Shown here piece by piece: positions 41,188 through 52,714 of a stretch of 64,000 bases of DNA. Under the pieces are notes generated by a model. It did no database searches. It was not told the origin of the DNA and saw only the letters and a program-made list of their open reading frames with translations. Source of the DNA: Cristatella mucedo (Eukaryota; Bryozoa; Phylactolaemata; Cristatellidae). The stretch is taken from contig WPIO01000088.1 in assembly GCA_009760855.2 (NCBI GenBank), forward strand, positions 1,223,501-1,287,500. The letters are read 5' to 3'. Position numbers and translations under genes: made by a program. Positions within the stretch are counted from its first letter, which is position 1; every line of letters begins with the position of its first letter.

Positions 41188-41310
41188 AATGATAATACAT
41201 TCGTTATAGCGCCCTCAGAGAACTCAATCTATTTCTAGGCACTTTAGTCTGCTGCAAAGGAAGCACGATCGAATGGTCAGTGGCCGCATTGCTCAATGAA
41301 AAATGAATCA
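41188..41310 (-). mobile_element. LINE/SINE 3' end (family A)
   Basis: Minus strand: GCAGCAGACTAAAGTGCCTA, GAAATAGATTGAGTTCTCTG, AGGGCGCTATAACGAATG, then a short ATT-type end. One of the best-preserved tails. Confidence 0.7.
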
Positions 41311-41654
41311 AGTGTAGCACTCATCTCCCTCCCTCTTTCCCCGTCTGTCCCCGCCACGTCTCTCCGCCCCTCTATTCAACCTATCTAGCTAATCGCTCTC
41401 GCTACGCCACCATCGACTGGTTCGCTCGTTAATCACTGCAAAACGGCAAATGAAACTCGGCAAATCGACAACTGAGTCGTCGCGTCCATGCGGAAAGGGG
41501 GTCTGCGCCCTATCGCTGCGCACCGTCGCAGCCCGGTCGCAGCCCGGTCGCAGCCCTCCATTGAAGCCGCTCGAGCGGGCGTGACGCTGATCTACCCGAC
41601 GAACGGGAGCTGGCTGACGCTCCGTCCATCCCGCGGCGTCGGCGACGGCGGAGA
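41311..41654. other. No recognisable gene
   Basis: AGCCCGGTCGC repeat at about 41530-41553 (three copies). Nothing else. Confidence 0.5.
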
Positions 41655-41726
41655 AGCAGCCGCAGCCGCAGCCGCAGCCGCAGCCGCAGCCGCAGCCGCA
41701 GCCGCAGCCGCAGCCGCAGCCGCAGC
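41655..41726. repeat. (GCAGCC)12 hexanucleotide repeat
   Basis: Twelve tandem GCAGCC units directly upstream of the heptamer satellite. Confidence 0.95.
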
Positions 41727-41747
41727 GTATCGCGCGCATATCGTATC

Positions 41748-42772
41748 GTAGATCGTAGATCGTAGATCGTAGATCGTAGATCGTAGATCGTAGATCGTAG
41801 ATCGTAGATCGTAGATCGTAGATCGTAGATCGTAGATCGTAGATCGTAGATCGTAGATCGTAGATCGTAGATCGTAGATCGTAGATCGTAGATCGTAGAT
41901 CGTAGATCGTAGATCGTAGATCGTAGATCGTAGATCGTAGATCGTAGATCGTAGATCGTAGATCGTAGATCGTAGATCGTAGATCGTAGATCGTAGATCG
42001 TAGATCGTAGATCGTAGATCGTAGATCGTAGATCGTAGATCGTAGATCGTACATCGTAGATCGTACATCGTAGATCGTACATCGTAGATCGTACATCGTA
42101 GATCGTACATCGTAGATCGTACATCGTAGATCGTACATCGTAGATCGTACATCGTAGATCGTACATCGTAGATCGTACATCGTAGATCGTACATCGTAGA
42201 TCGTACATCGTAGATCGTAGATCGTACATCGTACATCGTACATCGTACATCGTACATCGTACATCGTACATCGTACATCGTACATCGTACATCGTACATC
42301 GTACATCGTACATCGTACATCGTACATCGTACATCGTACATCGTACATCGTACATCGTACATCGTACATCGATGTACGATCGTATACGATATATATCATA
42401 TATCATATACGATACATACGATCTACGATCTACGATCTACGTAGATCGTAGATCGTAGATCGTAGATCGTAGATCGTAGATCGTAGATCGTAGATCGTAG
42501 ATCGTAGATCGTAGATCGTAGATCGTAGATCGTAGAAGATCGTAGATCGTAGATCGTAGATCGTAGATCGTAGATCGTAGATCGTAGATCGTAGATCGTA
42601 GATCGTAGATCGTAGATCGTAGATCGTAGATCGTATATCGTATATCGTATATCGTATATCGTATATCGTATATCGTATATCGTATATCGTATATCGTATA
42701 TCGTATATCGTATATCGTATATCGTATATCGTATATCGTATATCGTATATCGTATATCGTATATCGTATATC
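41748..42772. repeat. Heptamer satellite GTA[G/C/T]ATC with blocks and inversion
   Basis: About 146 heptamer-length units. Blocks: 43 x GTAGATC (41748-42048); 12 dimers GTACATC+GTAGATC (42049-42216); one GTAGATC; 21 x GTACATC (42224-42370); a 70-bp (10-unit-length) inverted and partly degenerate segment (42371-42440) starting GATGTAC and ending in three GATCTAC; 13 x GTAGATC (42441-42531); one 10-bp variant GTAGAAGATC; 13 x GTAGATC (42542-42632); 20 x GTATATC (42633-42772). Outside the inverted segment and the one insertion, variation is confined to unit position 4. The array is bracketed by a direct repeat AGCGTATCGCGCGC (41724-41737 and 42786-42799). The 256-336-residue minus-strand open frames are artefacts of a stop-free 7-bp unit. 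Confidence 0.97.
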
Positions 42773-42927
42773 GTATCGTAGTCGTAGCGTATCGCGCGCG
42801 CGCTCGTTTGAGATCCCCTCTGCCTGCTGCTGCTGCTGCTGGTGCTCCAATTCTCGCTCGCGAAGGGTCACGCTCGAATTTCCGGCGGCCATCGGGCTCG
42901 TTCGCACGCGCGCCGCTTCAGCGTATA

Positions 42928-43075
42928 GAATAAAATACATTCCGTTTGAATAGCACTCTAAGAGAACCTAATAGTTTCTATTCAGGCACTTCACGTACGC
43001 CGCTGGGCTCGAGCCCACGACCTCGGCCAGACCTTGGTCGGCGGGGGCGAGCACCTTAACCACTGGGCCAGACCA
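42928..43075 (-). mobile_element. tRNA-derived SINE (group B), best copy
   Basis: Minus strand: A box TGGCCCAGTGG (complement of 43060-43070), B-box region GGGCTCGAGCCC (complement of 43005-43016), CAGCGGCGTACGTGAAGTGC, GAAACTATTAGGTTCTCTTA and GAGTGC, then an AT-rich end. The spacing of the A and B boxes (about 55 bp) is longer than in a true tRNA, and the 3' half is the LINE family-A tail. Confidence 0.8.
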
Positions 43076-43300
43076 GCTCGGCGTACCGGTCAAGGCCGTC
43101 GCTCAAGTGACGCGCGCGAGAGGTTCGCAGTGAAGGCGTTGACGGCGAGCGCCCGAGATTGAAGCGCGAGCGACGCCGGAAGCCGAGGGGAGACGTCGCG
43201 AGTCGCGCGGCGACTTCGGCGAAGTCGCCGCCTCAAGGTCGTTCCCTCGAGCGACGCGCGCCGGCTTCGCTTGCGCCGCTCTCACTTGGAGTCTATAGAA
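43076..43300. other. Start of CpG-rich domain
   Basis: Very CpG-dense. No recognised gene. Confidence 0.5.
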
Positions 43301-43361
43301 GATCGGTCGGGATTCGCTCGCGGCGAGCGCGCGCTCGCAGCGAGTGAATCCCGACCGATCT
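43301..43361. repeat. Near-perfect 22-bp-arm inverted repeat
   Basis: AGATCGGTCGGGATTCGCTC(GC) on the left and the reverse complement (one mismatch) ending in CGACCGATCT on the right, around a self-complementary core GCGAGCGCGCGCTCGC. A second inverted pair lies just outside: about 43397-43440 against 43593-43640 (arms containing GGAGGCTCGCGCCGCCG in the complement). Confidence 0.8.
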
Positions 43362-46307
43362 TTCGAATGTTGGCGACGCGCAGCAATTTCGTTCGGCGCG
43401 GTCTGCGAAGACGGCGGCGCGAGCCTCCGTTCGGTGCGCGCTCAGGTCGCGCCCGCGGCGGCCGAAGAGCGACGCGGCGTCGTCGGCTCGTGCGAGCGAG
43501 CGGCGCAATAATTTGCGGGATGGCGGGATCCCGTCGGTTGCGAGCGTTCTTGCGGGCTGCGCCGCCGCGCGTGAGTGCACCGGCTGCGCCGCCGCGCGCG
43601 CCGACGGAGGCTCGCGCCGCCGCGTCTTCGCAGACCGCGGGCGGGAGTGGTCCAAGGAACTCGGTCGCAGCGGCAGCGTTGCGGCAGTGGCGCCGTCGCC
43701 GTCCGCCGAGACGCCGCTTGCTTGCAGCAAGGGGGCGGCAGGTGGCAGCGGTTCGCGTAGCAGGCGACGTTGCCGAGCAGTCCGAGCCTGGCGGCGGCAT
43801 GCGAACGGAGCGAGCGCCGTTGCGCTCAATTGGGAGACGGACGGACGGACGGACGGACGGATGAACGCCGCGGACTTATGCCGCGAGCCCGGCGGTTGCT
43901 GGGTAACAAATGCGGTAACGCGATCGAGGATAAAGGCTTTGTAAAGGTTTCGATAACTGCTTTGCCAAGGATACATGTACAGACGGCGACAGAGAAAGAA
44001 GAGAGAGAGCGAGAGAGAGAGAGAGAGAGCGAATAAGTATTTAGTAAGAGTGAATGAGCGAAATAGAGCTCGTCTACGTCGTGCGCCTACGCGTCTGACC
44101 GGAACGCCTGTAGGTTCGGTCGGCGTGCTGTGCCGGCAGGGAGCGACGCCGCGTTGGCTGAGCAGTGTATTAAAATCGTCCAGAGGTCGCCGCCTCCGTC
44201 GTCGCGTGTGCCCGTCGGCTCGCCCGTCTGACGCGAAGCGGTTTCGAACGAGGAGAAACGATAAACGAGTGAACTCGTCCTCAACCTCGCCGAAAGGAAA
44301 CGAGAACATTCTAGAACCAACGAACGCCGGGCAGCTCCGCAGATCCTCGTATCCGTGACTAACATGCGTACCGCCGTCTAGTGCGTACGTACATTTTCGT
44401 CCGTTCGCATATCTGCTTGCGGACGCATCGTGCATGGCCCACGTAAACTATGCATATCGCCGGCGACGGCTGTTTCCAGCACACTAGACAAAAGAGGGGA
44501 GGTAGTTCCTAATTCTTCCGCGACGCACAGGACGTCGCGGAAGGTGCGAGCTAATCAGCGCCGCGCGGTCAGCGACCGCTCGCACTGGAAGCAAGCGCGC
44601 GTAGGCGCGTAGGCCTCAGATCTGCGCCGCTAGCCGCTAGCTTAAGGACATCCAAGCGGCTGCGCCGCGTGCGACGACCCGCGCGAACCGCGGCGGCGGC
44701 AGTAGTCGGGACATGGCCGCCGTTCGTACGAAGTACGCGCGCGCGCCGCCGCAACCGAATGAATTCGCGGCAACTCGCCGCCGCCGCAACCGAACGCTCG
44801 TTTTGACCCGCGGCCGCGTCTTCCGGCGGCCGCGGCCGAACGAGCGACCGCCGCCGCAGCCCCGTCCGGCAGCGGTCGCCGGCTCGGTGCTTCGCCGCGG
44901 GGGGGGGGGGGGGGGCGGCGGCGAGCGGGTGGGCGGTCGGGCGACACAGCCTTAGCCGCGCCGTACTTCGCTTCGTCACGCGCCAGCGGAGGAGCGGGCG
45001 ACCGGATCCCTCAGGCAGCCGGCCGACCGCCGCTTGGTTCGCTTGCTGAGCGACGCGACGGCGCCCGTAAATTAACAGGACTGCTAAGCCCGTTATTAAT
45101 CGGCTGCCGCCTTCTCCGAGCGGCTGCGGCGGCGGTATTTTGGGGCCGGCTAGCCAGAGTCGGCCTCTCAAGTTTTCCTGTTTTTCGCGCTCGGGGCGCT
45201 CCGGTTGACTATAGGTGGGGGGGGGGGCTCTGGCGGACGGACATCTCGGAGAGCGAGCGACCTCCTAGCGGACTTTTCTATCGCGAGCTACGAGCTATAG
45301 CTCTGGCCGGCTCCGGCTCCGCCGGCGAGTCTCTCCGAGACTCCGTCGGTCCGACCGGTCCCGCCGCCGCCGCCAGAGAACCGCTCTCGATTTGCCGCCG
45401 GACGCGCGCCGTTCGTCGCAGCCGGCAGCGTCCCTCGCCAAAAAAAACCGGGCCGCCGCCGCCTTTGGCGCAGAGACGCAGCCAGCGTCGCCGCTCGCCG
45501 CTGTGCGCGCGCAGCCGCCGCTGGCGGAGCCTGCGGCCGACGGCGAGCAACAGTCGCCTTCGCGGCCGTCGGCTCGCCGCAGCCTCGCCGTCGGGATCGC
45601 GCGCGCGATCCCCTCCGCCTCCCCGCGGCGGCGGCGTCGCACGTCGGCGCCGCGACGGAGCGCCCTGCGCCTCCTGCGTCTCGGAGGAGGCGCTTGCGCA
45701 GCGACGCTGAGACGCCCGGCGAGGCACGCATCTGCAGCGCGGCGTTTCGACGGCACAGTTGCAATCGCGGGTCGTAATCGCCGACATTTGTCAGGCTAAG
45801 CGCGCGTCGACACCTGTTGCGTTCGCTAATCCGCGGGTACTATAGGTTAAACCCTGCGACCGGCCGCCGCCGCAGCGCCGCCCGCCCGCCCGCCGACGGA
45901 GGGCGCGGCTCGCCCTCCCGAGACTCGCCCTCCTCTCGCGAATCCTGCGACGCCGGAGGACGAGCGACGTGGCGGCGGCGCTCGTCCTCCGGCGACGGTT
46001 TCTAATTAAGAGACGGCGACTGCGGATTTGGTCCGCACCAATAATTCGCGGTCGCCGCCTGCGCGAACTCGCAGAGCTCGGGCGGCTGCAGCTGGCTGTC
46101 GGGGGCGAGAGACAGCGGCGGCGCCGCTGTCGCCGCTTTCCGCTTCTTTTTCAGCGGCGGCGCGTCTTGTGCTCGCTCGCTCGCTCGCTCGCTCGCTCGC
46201 TCGCCCCTCTTCCCCGCTGCCTGTCTTGAATATATGGCAGTAACGCTTTCGCCGCCGGCCATTTGACCGGTGGCGAGGGAGCAGTCCGGGCCGCAGTTCG
46301 GCGAGCT

Positions 46308-46342
<35 letters not shown>

Positions 46343-46559
46343 GTTAGGCGCGGCCCCTCAGCCAACGCAAACCCCGCCGCACGGAATGGAAGCGAGACGC
46401 AGTCGGCATGCAGGACTCACGTCGCAAGAAGCTGTGCGACCGTACAACCACCTCGGTCCGCCCTCCTTCGCTGGTTGCGGACTCGACAGCGAGAGCTTAA
46501 GTGCGGCGAGGACGGTTTCGAAGCACGGAGCAACACATCCTTTGCTTATCTTCGACCCC
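43362..46559. other. CpG-rich domain without recognisable genes
   Basis: Very high GC and CpG. Holds GGAC repeats (43840-43860), a GA patch (43991-44031), a G run (44901-44917), a second G run (45218-45227), CTCG repeats (46167-46203) and (CCG)n (46310-46341). Long Arg/Ala/Pro-rich open frames appear in all six frames, as expected of stop-poor GC-rich DNA. None resembles a known family. Confidence 0.55.
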
Positions 46560-46560
46560 T

Positions 46561-46592
<32 letters not shown>

Positions 46593-46594
46593 TT
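46560..46594. repeat. (TA)n microsatellite
   Basis: About 30 bp of TA in a GC-rich surround. Confidence 0.9.
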
Positions 46595-46740
46595 GTATAG
46601 CACCCAAAGGGACGGAAGGCATCTGGGTGGGGCGGCAAGGATGTATTTTGGATTTCCGACGTGCGTCCGCGTGCTCTGTGCGGCGGTTCGCTCACACGGT
46701 TCAAGGAAATGCCTGCATCATGTGCTCTAAAGCAATTTAT

Positions 46741-46741
<1 letters not shown>

Positions 46742-46782
<41 letters not shown>

Positions 46783-46798
46783 GTCTCTGTCATTCTCT

Positions 46799-46860
<62 letters not shown>

Positions 46861-47126
46861 CTCTCTCATTCTCTCTCATTCTCTCTCTCTCTCTCTCTTG
46901 GTTTCTGCATCTCCGTCTGTCTGTCTCTGTCTGTCACTGTGTCTCTGTCTCTCACTGTCTCTGTCTCTGACACTGTCTGTCTCTTTTTCGCTGGCTTTGT
47001 CTCTCTTTTTTTGTTTCCGTCACGATCTGTCTCTGTCTCTGTCTATCTCAGTCTCTGTCTCTGTCTCTGTCTATCTCAGTCTCTGTCTCTCTCTGTCTCT
47101 ATCTCTCTCTGTATCTCCTTGTCAGG
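46742..47126. repeat. (CT)n/(CTGT)n array
   Basis: CT dinucleotides with CATT and CTGTCT variants. Confidence 0.95.
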
Positions 47127-47816
47127 TCTACAGCGAGTGAATAACAGGCGTCTCTGTAGTCACCAAGGCCAAGGACAGGACGCTGCCGCTATTTGCTGCA
47201 GTGTCCACAGAAGCTGCCGCAACAGTTCCGCTTTGCCGCAGCCGCCGACATCAGCGACGGGCGCGACTGCACGACTAAAATAAGCAACGGAAGAGCGGCG
47301 GCGGACAGTTCGTAGCCGCCGTTTGGAGTCGTTCGCCGACTCACGCGGAAGCCCGGCAACCTGGCGGCTCTTTGTCGGCCGCCGACGCCGACGCCGTACT
47401 CGGTTAAGTCTGCCTCTCCGTGGGGCGTCCACCCTGACGGCGGTGCTTGCCGGCGGGTGCGTCGGCGCCTGCGAGTGCGGGCGTCGGGCCGGTGCGTCGC
47501 CGCCGCCGACCGTTCCGCACCGCTGGACGACGCGGACGAGACGAAGCGTCTCTCGCCGTCTTCGGAGGCGGCCATGGGCGATTGATCGAAGCCGCCGCCG
47601 CCCCCCCCCCCCCGCTACTGTACCTCCTGGCACGAACTGATTCGAGCTGTAATCGCAGCTCGTTCTGGCGCTTCTTGGTGTCACGGTCTCGTTATGGCGC
47701 TTCCTGGTCCACGCACGCCACTCTCTCGCTACTACTCCGCGTCAGCGCGCGGTCGCGCCAGCTTGGATGGGCCCCGACGCTCTGTGCCACCGGCCCGCGC
47801 GCGCGCGCGAGCGAGC
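47127..47816. other. CpG-rich, no recognisable gene
   Basis: C run at 47602-47614. No supported coding sequence. Confidence 0.5.
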
Positions 47817-47835
47817 GAGAGAAACTGGGAGAGAG

Positions 47836-47880
<45 letters not shown>

Positions 47881-47906
47881 GAGAGAGAGAGAGAGAGAGA
47901 GAGAGT
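47817..47906. repeat. (GA)n microsatellite
   Basis: GA dinucleotides with GAGGAGAG interruptions. Confidence 0.95.
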
Positions 47907-49764
47907 TGTCTCCTACGCAGTCGGAAGTCCAGTCGGCGGAATGAAGTATCGCCCAAACGCCTGTCCGATCGGGAAGCGGCGGCGTCAAAATACCAAAATA
48001 CGCCAAAAAATAGACCAAAATACGAAATGTACAGCCGCCGCCTTTCGCGCGAACTATTTGGGGTCGCTGCTGCTGCTGCCTGTCGATTCCCGCGAGTCGC
48101 GAAAGGCGAAAGCAGGCCGCACAGCGAGCCCCAGTAGCGCGGCGCAGTTGCGGGCCTAGCGCGACCGCACACTGCCGCCGCGGCGGCCGCCGAGAAAGGG
48201 CGGGGCAGCCGCCGCAACTTCTCACTCACGCACTCACCTCCTCCCCACCAACCCAGCGGCGGCCACAGACAGCTCCAGGGGTAGCGGAGAGGTATGATTT
48301 ATTGCCGTCCGACGCGGCCGACACGCTCCGCCGCTCGCTCGCTGCAGGCAGTCGCTCGTATGCCGAGCCGATCCGAATCGCGAGCCGATGCCGCCGCCGA
48401 CGCGCGGCAGCGGAGCTCGCGAACTCACTGCCGGCTACGCCGTCCCCGCTGCGCCACCTGCTAAGCGCCGCCGCCGCCGCCGCGCTCCCCTCTGCGCGCC
48501 CTGGCGCCGCGGCGGCGGCTGCTCCGATCCGCCGCCGCCGCCGCCGCCGCCGCGGCGCTGGCAGCTCAACCGCAGTCGAAGCGGTTCGAGCCGCGGAGGA
48601 GGAGGAGGCGGCGCACGTTCGCGGCGTCCTTCCGGTCTAACGGTGGCGAGCGCTAGCCGCAGTCGAGGACGCGCGCGCGAAGGAAAATGCGGCTGCGAGC
48701 AGCAAACAGTGCGCGCGCCGGGGGCCTCCGGCCTAGAGGCCTCCGCGCAGTCAGCGGGGCGCCGCACGCTGCCGGCTGGAGGCGGCGACAACTGCCAAGC
48801 GATGGGCAGCGTCCGCTCGAGCGGCTGCGAGTCTCCGCCCGCTCTCGGCGCTCGAGCGGGCGCGCGTCCTCGATGGGCGCCGCCGCCGCCGCAAAGAGGC
48901 GTCGAGGCCGCTGCTGCTGCTACTGCTGCCGCTGCTGCGGTAGCGTGGCGCGGCGGCCGCCGAGCTGGGGCGGGCGGGGCCGAGTCTCGTGTCACGTGCC
49001 CACTCGACGAGGCTCGATCGGTGAGCTGCCGGCTGAGCGCCAAACCACGGCCGCCATCGCCCTGCGCAGGCGCCGGCGTCCCGCAAAAATGCCTCCGCTA
49101 CTGCCGCGCCGCCGCTCGCTCGGCCTTTTGCCGGCGGCCGCCGCCGCTGCCTCCCCAGCTGCGGCCGCAGGCGAAAGCTTGGCGCGTCGCCTGCTGCCGC
49201 GAGAGCGATTTTCGAGCGGGAGCGCGGCGCTCGCCACGCGTGCGCCGCGCCGCCGGCGGCGGCGGCGGCAGAGACGCTCCCCGTCGACCTATCTCGTCCC
49301 GGCGTGCGGCGCCGAGACAAAAGACCACGCAGTAGCGCGCCGCCGGCCCGTCCGTCCGCCCGCCCGCCCGCCCGTTCGCGCCCAGAGGGTGTGGTTTGAT
49401 GACCGGCGGCCGAAAGCGCAGGTGCGACGCCGGACGCGGCCGCCGCCGCTGCCTAATGATCGCGAGAAGCGTGGCATCCGTGCGAAGTGGATCCGGCAGT
49501 CACGGCAGTCCGTCCAAACTATCCTCTTTTTAAGACTGCCGGGAGCAAGAGCGATTACGGCAGCGAGCCTTTTTGCCAGCCTGACGGGAGTACGGCCCGG
49601 TGCGTTGTAAGCAGACTCCCCTGACTGGCACTCTCCTGCGTTGGAGGGGTGGGGCTCTCTTTCTCCTTTTTCTTTCTTTTGTTTCACCCTCACTCTTGGT
49701 CTCTTCCGCATTCCCTCGATTATTCTTTGTTCTCTTCTTTCATCCTTTCTGTCCCTCTCTATCG

Positions 49765-49766
<2 letters not shown>
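47907..49766. other. CpG-rich domain, no recognisable gene
   Basis: (CCG)n runs at about 48468-48484 and 48530-48553. ACCAAAATACG-type doubling at about 47990-48020. No conserved protein seen. Confidence 0.5.

Positions 49767-49857
<91 letters not shown>
49767..49857. repeat. (CT)n microsatellite
   Basis: About 90 bp of CT with one CG interruption. Confidence 0.97.
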
Positions 49858-52450
49858 CATGCTCTATCTGTCGCCTCCGTCGCTCGCACGTCACGCCTCC
49901 GATTGCAGGTAACCGCCGCCGCACGTCGATCCTACAGCGTTGCGTCGCCGCCAGCGACGTCACCATCGCCTGCTCTCGCTCGCGCTCTCGAGGCGCCGCG
50001 TGACCCGCTCCGCTTCGCTTCCGCTTCCGCCGCACTCCGCTTCCCCGCTCTTTCACGCGCGCGCGCGGTACGAATCCGCAGCCCGTCGTCGGCGTGGGCG
50101 GCGCCGCCGCCGCCGCCGCCGCTGCAGCTCGACGTTTTCACTTTATGCGGAATAAATATTTAAGCTCCGCTAGATAGAGAGCGATGAAGACCGTGAGCAA
50201 ACAGCCATTTGAGGCGTCGATTTCTTGCGCTATCGCAAAGCAAACCGGGCCTATTGACTCAGGCGCCATTAGCCGACAGATCGCCGTCTGCGTGAGTTCT
50301 CGCCTAGGCCGGCGGTCCGCTGCGGCGGTGTCGGCGGCGCCGCCGCCGCTCGTTCGTTCGTTGCGCGTTCCGCGCACCCATCGGCCGGCGCGAGGGCTGG
50401 TGGCGTCATGCGACCTTGACCCCCTCTCCCGCGCGCGCGCGCGCGCGCGCGCGACCCCCCCACCCGGTTCAACTCCACTCTTCCGACGAACCTCGCGGGC
50501 CGCGGCAAAGGCTCGCGTTCATCTTAGCGGCGTGCGAGAGGCGAATCGCGTTTCCCGCCGCGAAGCCGCGTACTTTTTTACTATTTTTCTTTCCGAGTTT
50601 TTCTCGCGCCCCGAGGCTACAGACAGCGGAGCGCCGGCGGCGAGTCGCTCGTCGGACGCCGGAAAGGGGTCATGGTCGCTCGCCGGCCGCACGCGCGTCG
50701 GACAGTGGACGATGGCGACAGCGATGTAACCTTTGAAATGCAGCGAATTCGAAACGGCCGCTGCGCGCCGCCGTCGAATCTCCTGTCGTCTAAGGGGTAC
50801 GCTACATAAGAGCGAACGTCGGGCGAACGGTGTTCGCCGCCCGAGCGATCGAGCCGCCGTGGCAGCGACTCGTCGTGCTCGAGCGAGCTTGAAATCGACG
50901 CCGAAGAACCTCCGAGAGAAAGAGAAGCTGGTGAAGCTGCGGCCGCCGCTCGGCGCGCTCTCTCGCGGCTGCGGCGGCGGCGCGCGCTCGCTCGCGACGC
51001 GCGCGCCCCGCCGCGAGCCGCCGCGGCGGCGGCTCCGTGGTTATCGCGACACCCCCTCCCCGCGACCTCCGCCCGCCGCCGCCCGCGCGCAAGGCGGCCG
51101 AATTGCCATCTCGTCGGTCGCCGGCGTCGCGCTACGGCGTCGAGAGTCGGTCACTATCTGCGCCAGCCGTGGCGATGGCGGCGGCGGCGGCAGGCGTGCG
51201 AAAGCTGCAGAGCATTGACGCCGCTGCCGCCGCCGCGTCGAGCGGAGGCAAGCGCGCCGCACCGGCGCGCTTGCCAGGTATCGCGCGCACCGCTCGCGTC
51301 GTGCGCCTTCCCTCAGAAGGCAGAGCTTCGCCGGTGGATGAGGCGGGGGGGGGGGCGGGCGGGCTGGGAGGCGGCTGTGCGCGCGCGTGTGTGTTTGTGG
51401 GGGGGGGGGGTTCTCCATGCCGTCCTCCCTGTCGTCTACACGGTTGGTCGGATTAATTCGGTTGATTTTTTTTCTCTCGGGCCGTCCCACGGGCGTCCAC
51501 CCGGGATCGTATCCGGCTCGCAGCCGCCGCCGCCTGCCCCCCTGCCGCCGCCGCCGCCGCCCGACGCGACGGCGGCGGCGAGCGCGAAAATTATTAGTAT
51601 CGCTCGCTCGCTCGCGCGCTCGGCTCGCGCCCGCCGTCGAAACGTCGAGACGTTCGATGGCGTTTGAAAGGGCGATAGCGTGCTGGCCGCCTCTGCGGTG
51701 CCGCTTCTACGTTCTTCATCTGATTTTATCGCGCGGGCGATTGACGCGCGTCTGGCGAGCGCGAAGCGCCAATTTCCATCGGCGGCGGCGGCGGCGGCGG
51801 CGGCGCCGCTGCCGCTGCTGCAGGCGAACTCGGCTCGGCTGGAGCCGAACCAGATCGACGAACCGGAAGCTTTTCTTTTTGACTAGCACGCATCTCTCAT
51901 TCACCGCCAGGGCCGCCGGCCGGCGTCGCTCACCCGCCATGCCGCGGAACCTTCGCCGCGGCCGCCGACGGCGTGGATGGCGGCGGCGGCGGTCTGTCGG
52001 GCGGCGTCGGGCTTCTCCACCGTCGGGCCGACGGTGCTCGCTCAGCCGAGCGAGCACCGTCGCTGTCAACCGCAAATCGTCGTCCCCTACAGCGCGCGAC
52101 CGGCGGCGACCTGGCGTCTGTGAGCGGACGCCCCAGACTACCCCCTGCCGGCTTGTCCGGCGCCAGAATCCATCAGGCGCCGCCTCCGTCGCGGCGAAGC
52201 CACCTGGCCAGCGGCCCGCCCACTTCATACGACTACCCTCTCTTCCTCCCACATCTCCAGCGACCTCATCGCCGACCCCGTTCGCCGCGGCCGCCGTCGC
52301 CGCCGCGGCGCGGGCCGTCGACCGTGTGCGCCAGCCGGCCGGCCTTCGGTGCCGCCGCCGCCGCCGCCGGCTGGGCCATCCGTCATCTGGCATATTCCTA
52401 AAGCGCGCCATTGTTCGACGACGGTGCGTCGGGCTGGGGGCGCCCCGCTG
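49858..52450. other. CpG-rich Otx upstream region
   Basis: CGCGCG run at 50431-50452, G runs at 51344-51355 and 51399-51409 within a G-rich stretch, and several CCG/GGC tracts. No recognised gene; probably upstream regulatory DNA of Otx. Confidence 0.5.
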
Positions 52451-52506
52451 ATTGGTCGCCGCTCGGCCCGCCTCCGATTGGTAGCTGCTCGCCGACCCGT
52501 ATAAAG
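52451..52506 (+). promoter_or_regulatory. Candidate core promoter: two CCAAT-type boxes plus TATA
   Basis: ATTGG (inverted CCAAT) at 52451-52455 and 52477-52481, then TATAAAG at 52500-52506, in CpG-rich DNA. The spacing is classical for a Pol II promoter and predicts initiation near 52528-52535. It points toward Otx, whose start codon lies 2.2 kb downstream. Assignment to Otx is inference. Confidence 0.55.
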
Positions 52507-52529
52507 CGACCTCATCCGCTAGAGCTGAC

Positions 52530-52654
52530 TACACGCTCGGCATCTGCCTCAGCACGCGCGCCCGCACACGCAGAGCGTACGGAACGCCGGTGCAACGCCG
52601 CAGAAAAGCTTTTACTTCGAGGACTCGCCAGGATCTCGCGCAGCCGCGACAACG
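52530..52654 (+). other. Otx: Candidate non-coding first exon of Otx (5' UTR)
   Basis: From the predicted initiation site to a good splice donor ACG|GTAAGC (donor G at 52655). The 125-bp stretch contains no ATG, as expected of a leader. The nearest matching acceptor before the Otx start is GTTGCAG ending at 54707, which would leave TTCGACC then the ATG. The acceptor has a weak pyrimidine tract. Alternatively the promoter drives a separate short transcript ending at the AATAAA at 53842. Confidence 0.4.
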
Positions 52655-52714
52655 GTAAGCCGCATCGCGGCGCGCGCGGGCGCCGCAGTCGCCGGAGTCA
52701 GACGCAGTCGAGGA

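Noticed and set aside
41748-42772. Telomere-type repeat
   Set aside because: A heptamer, but GTAGATC is not G-rich on one strand and does not match known telomere units. The internal inversion also argues against it.
41389-42940. Minus-strand open frames of 167-336 residues with YDLRSTI-type heptapeptide repeats
   Set aside because: They are the translation of a stop-free 7-bp satellite. All three minus frames give the same type of peptide, so it is not a repeat protein gene.
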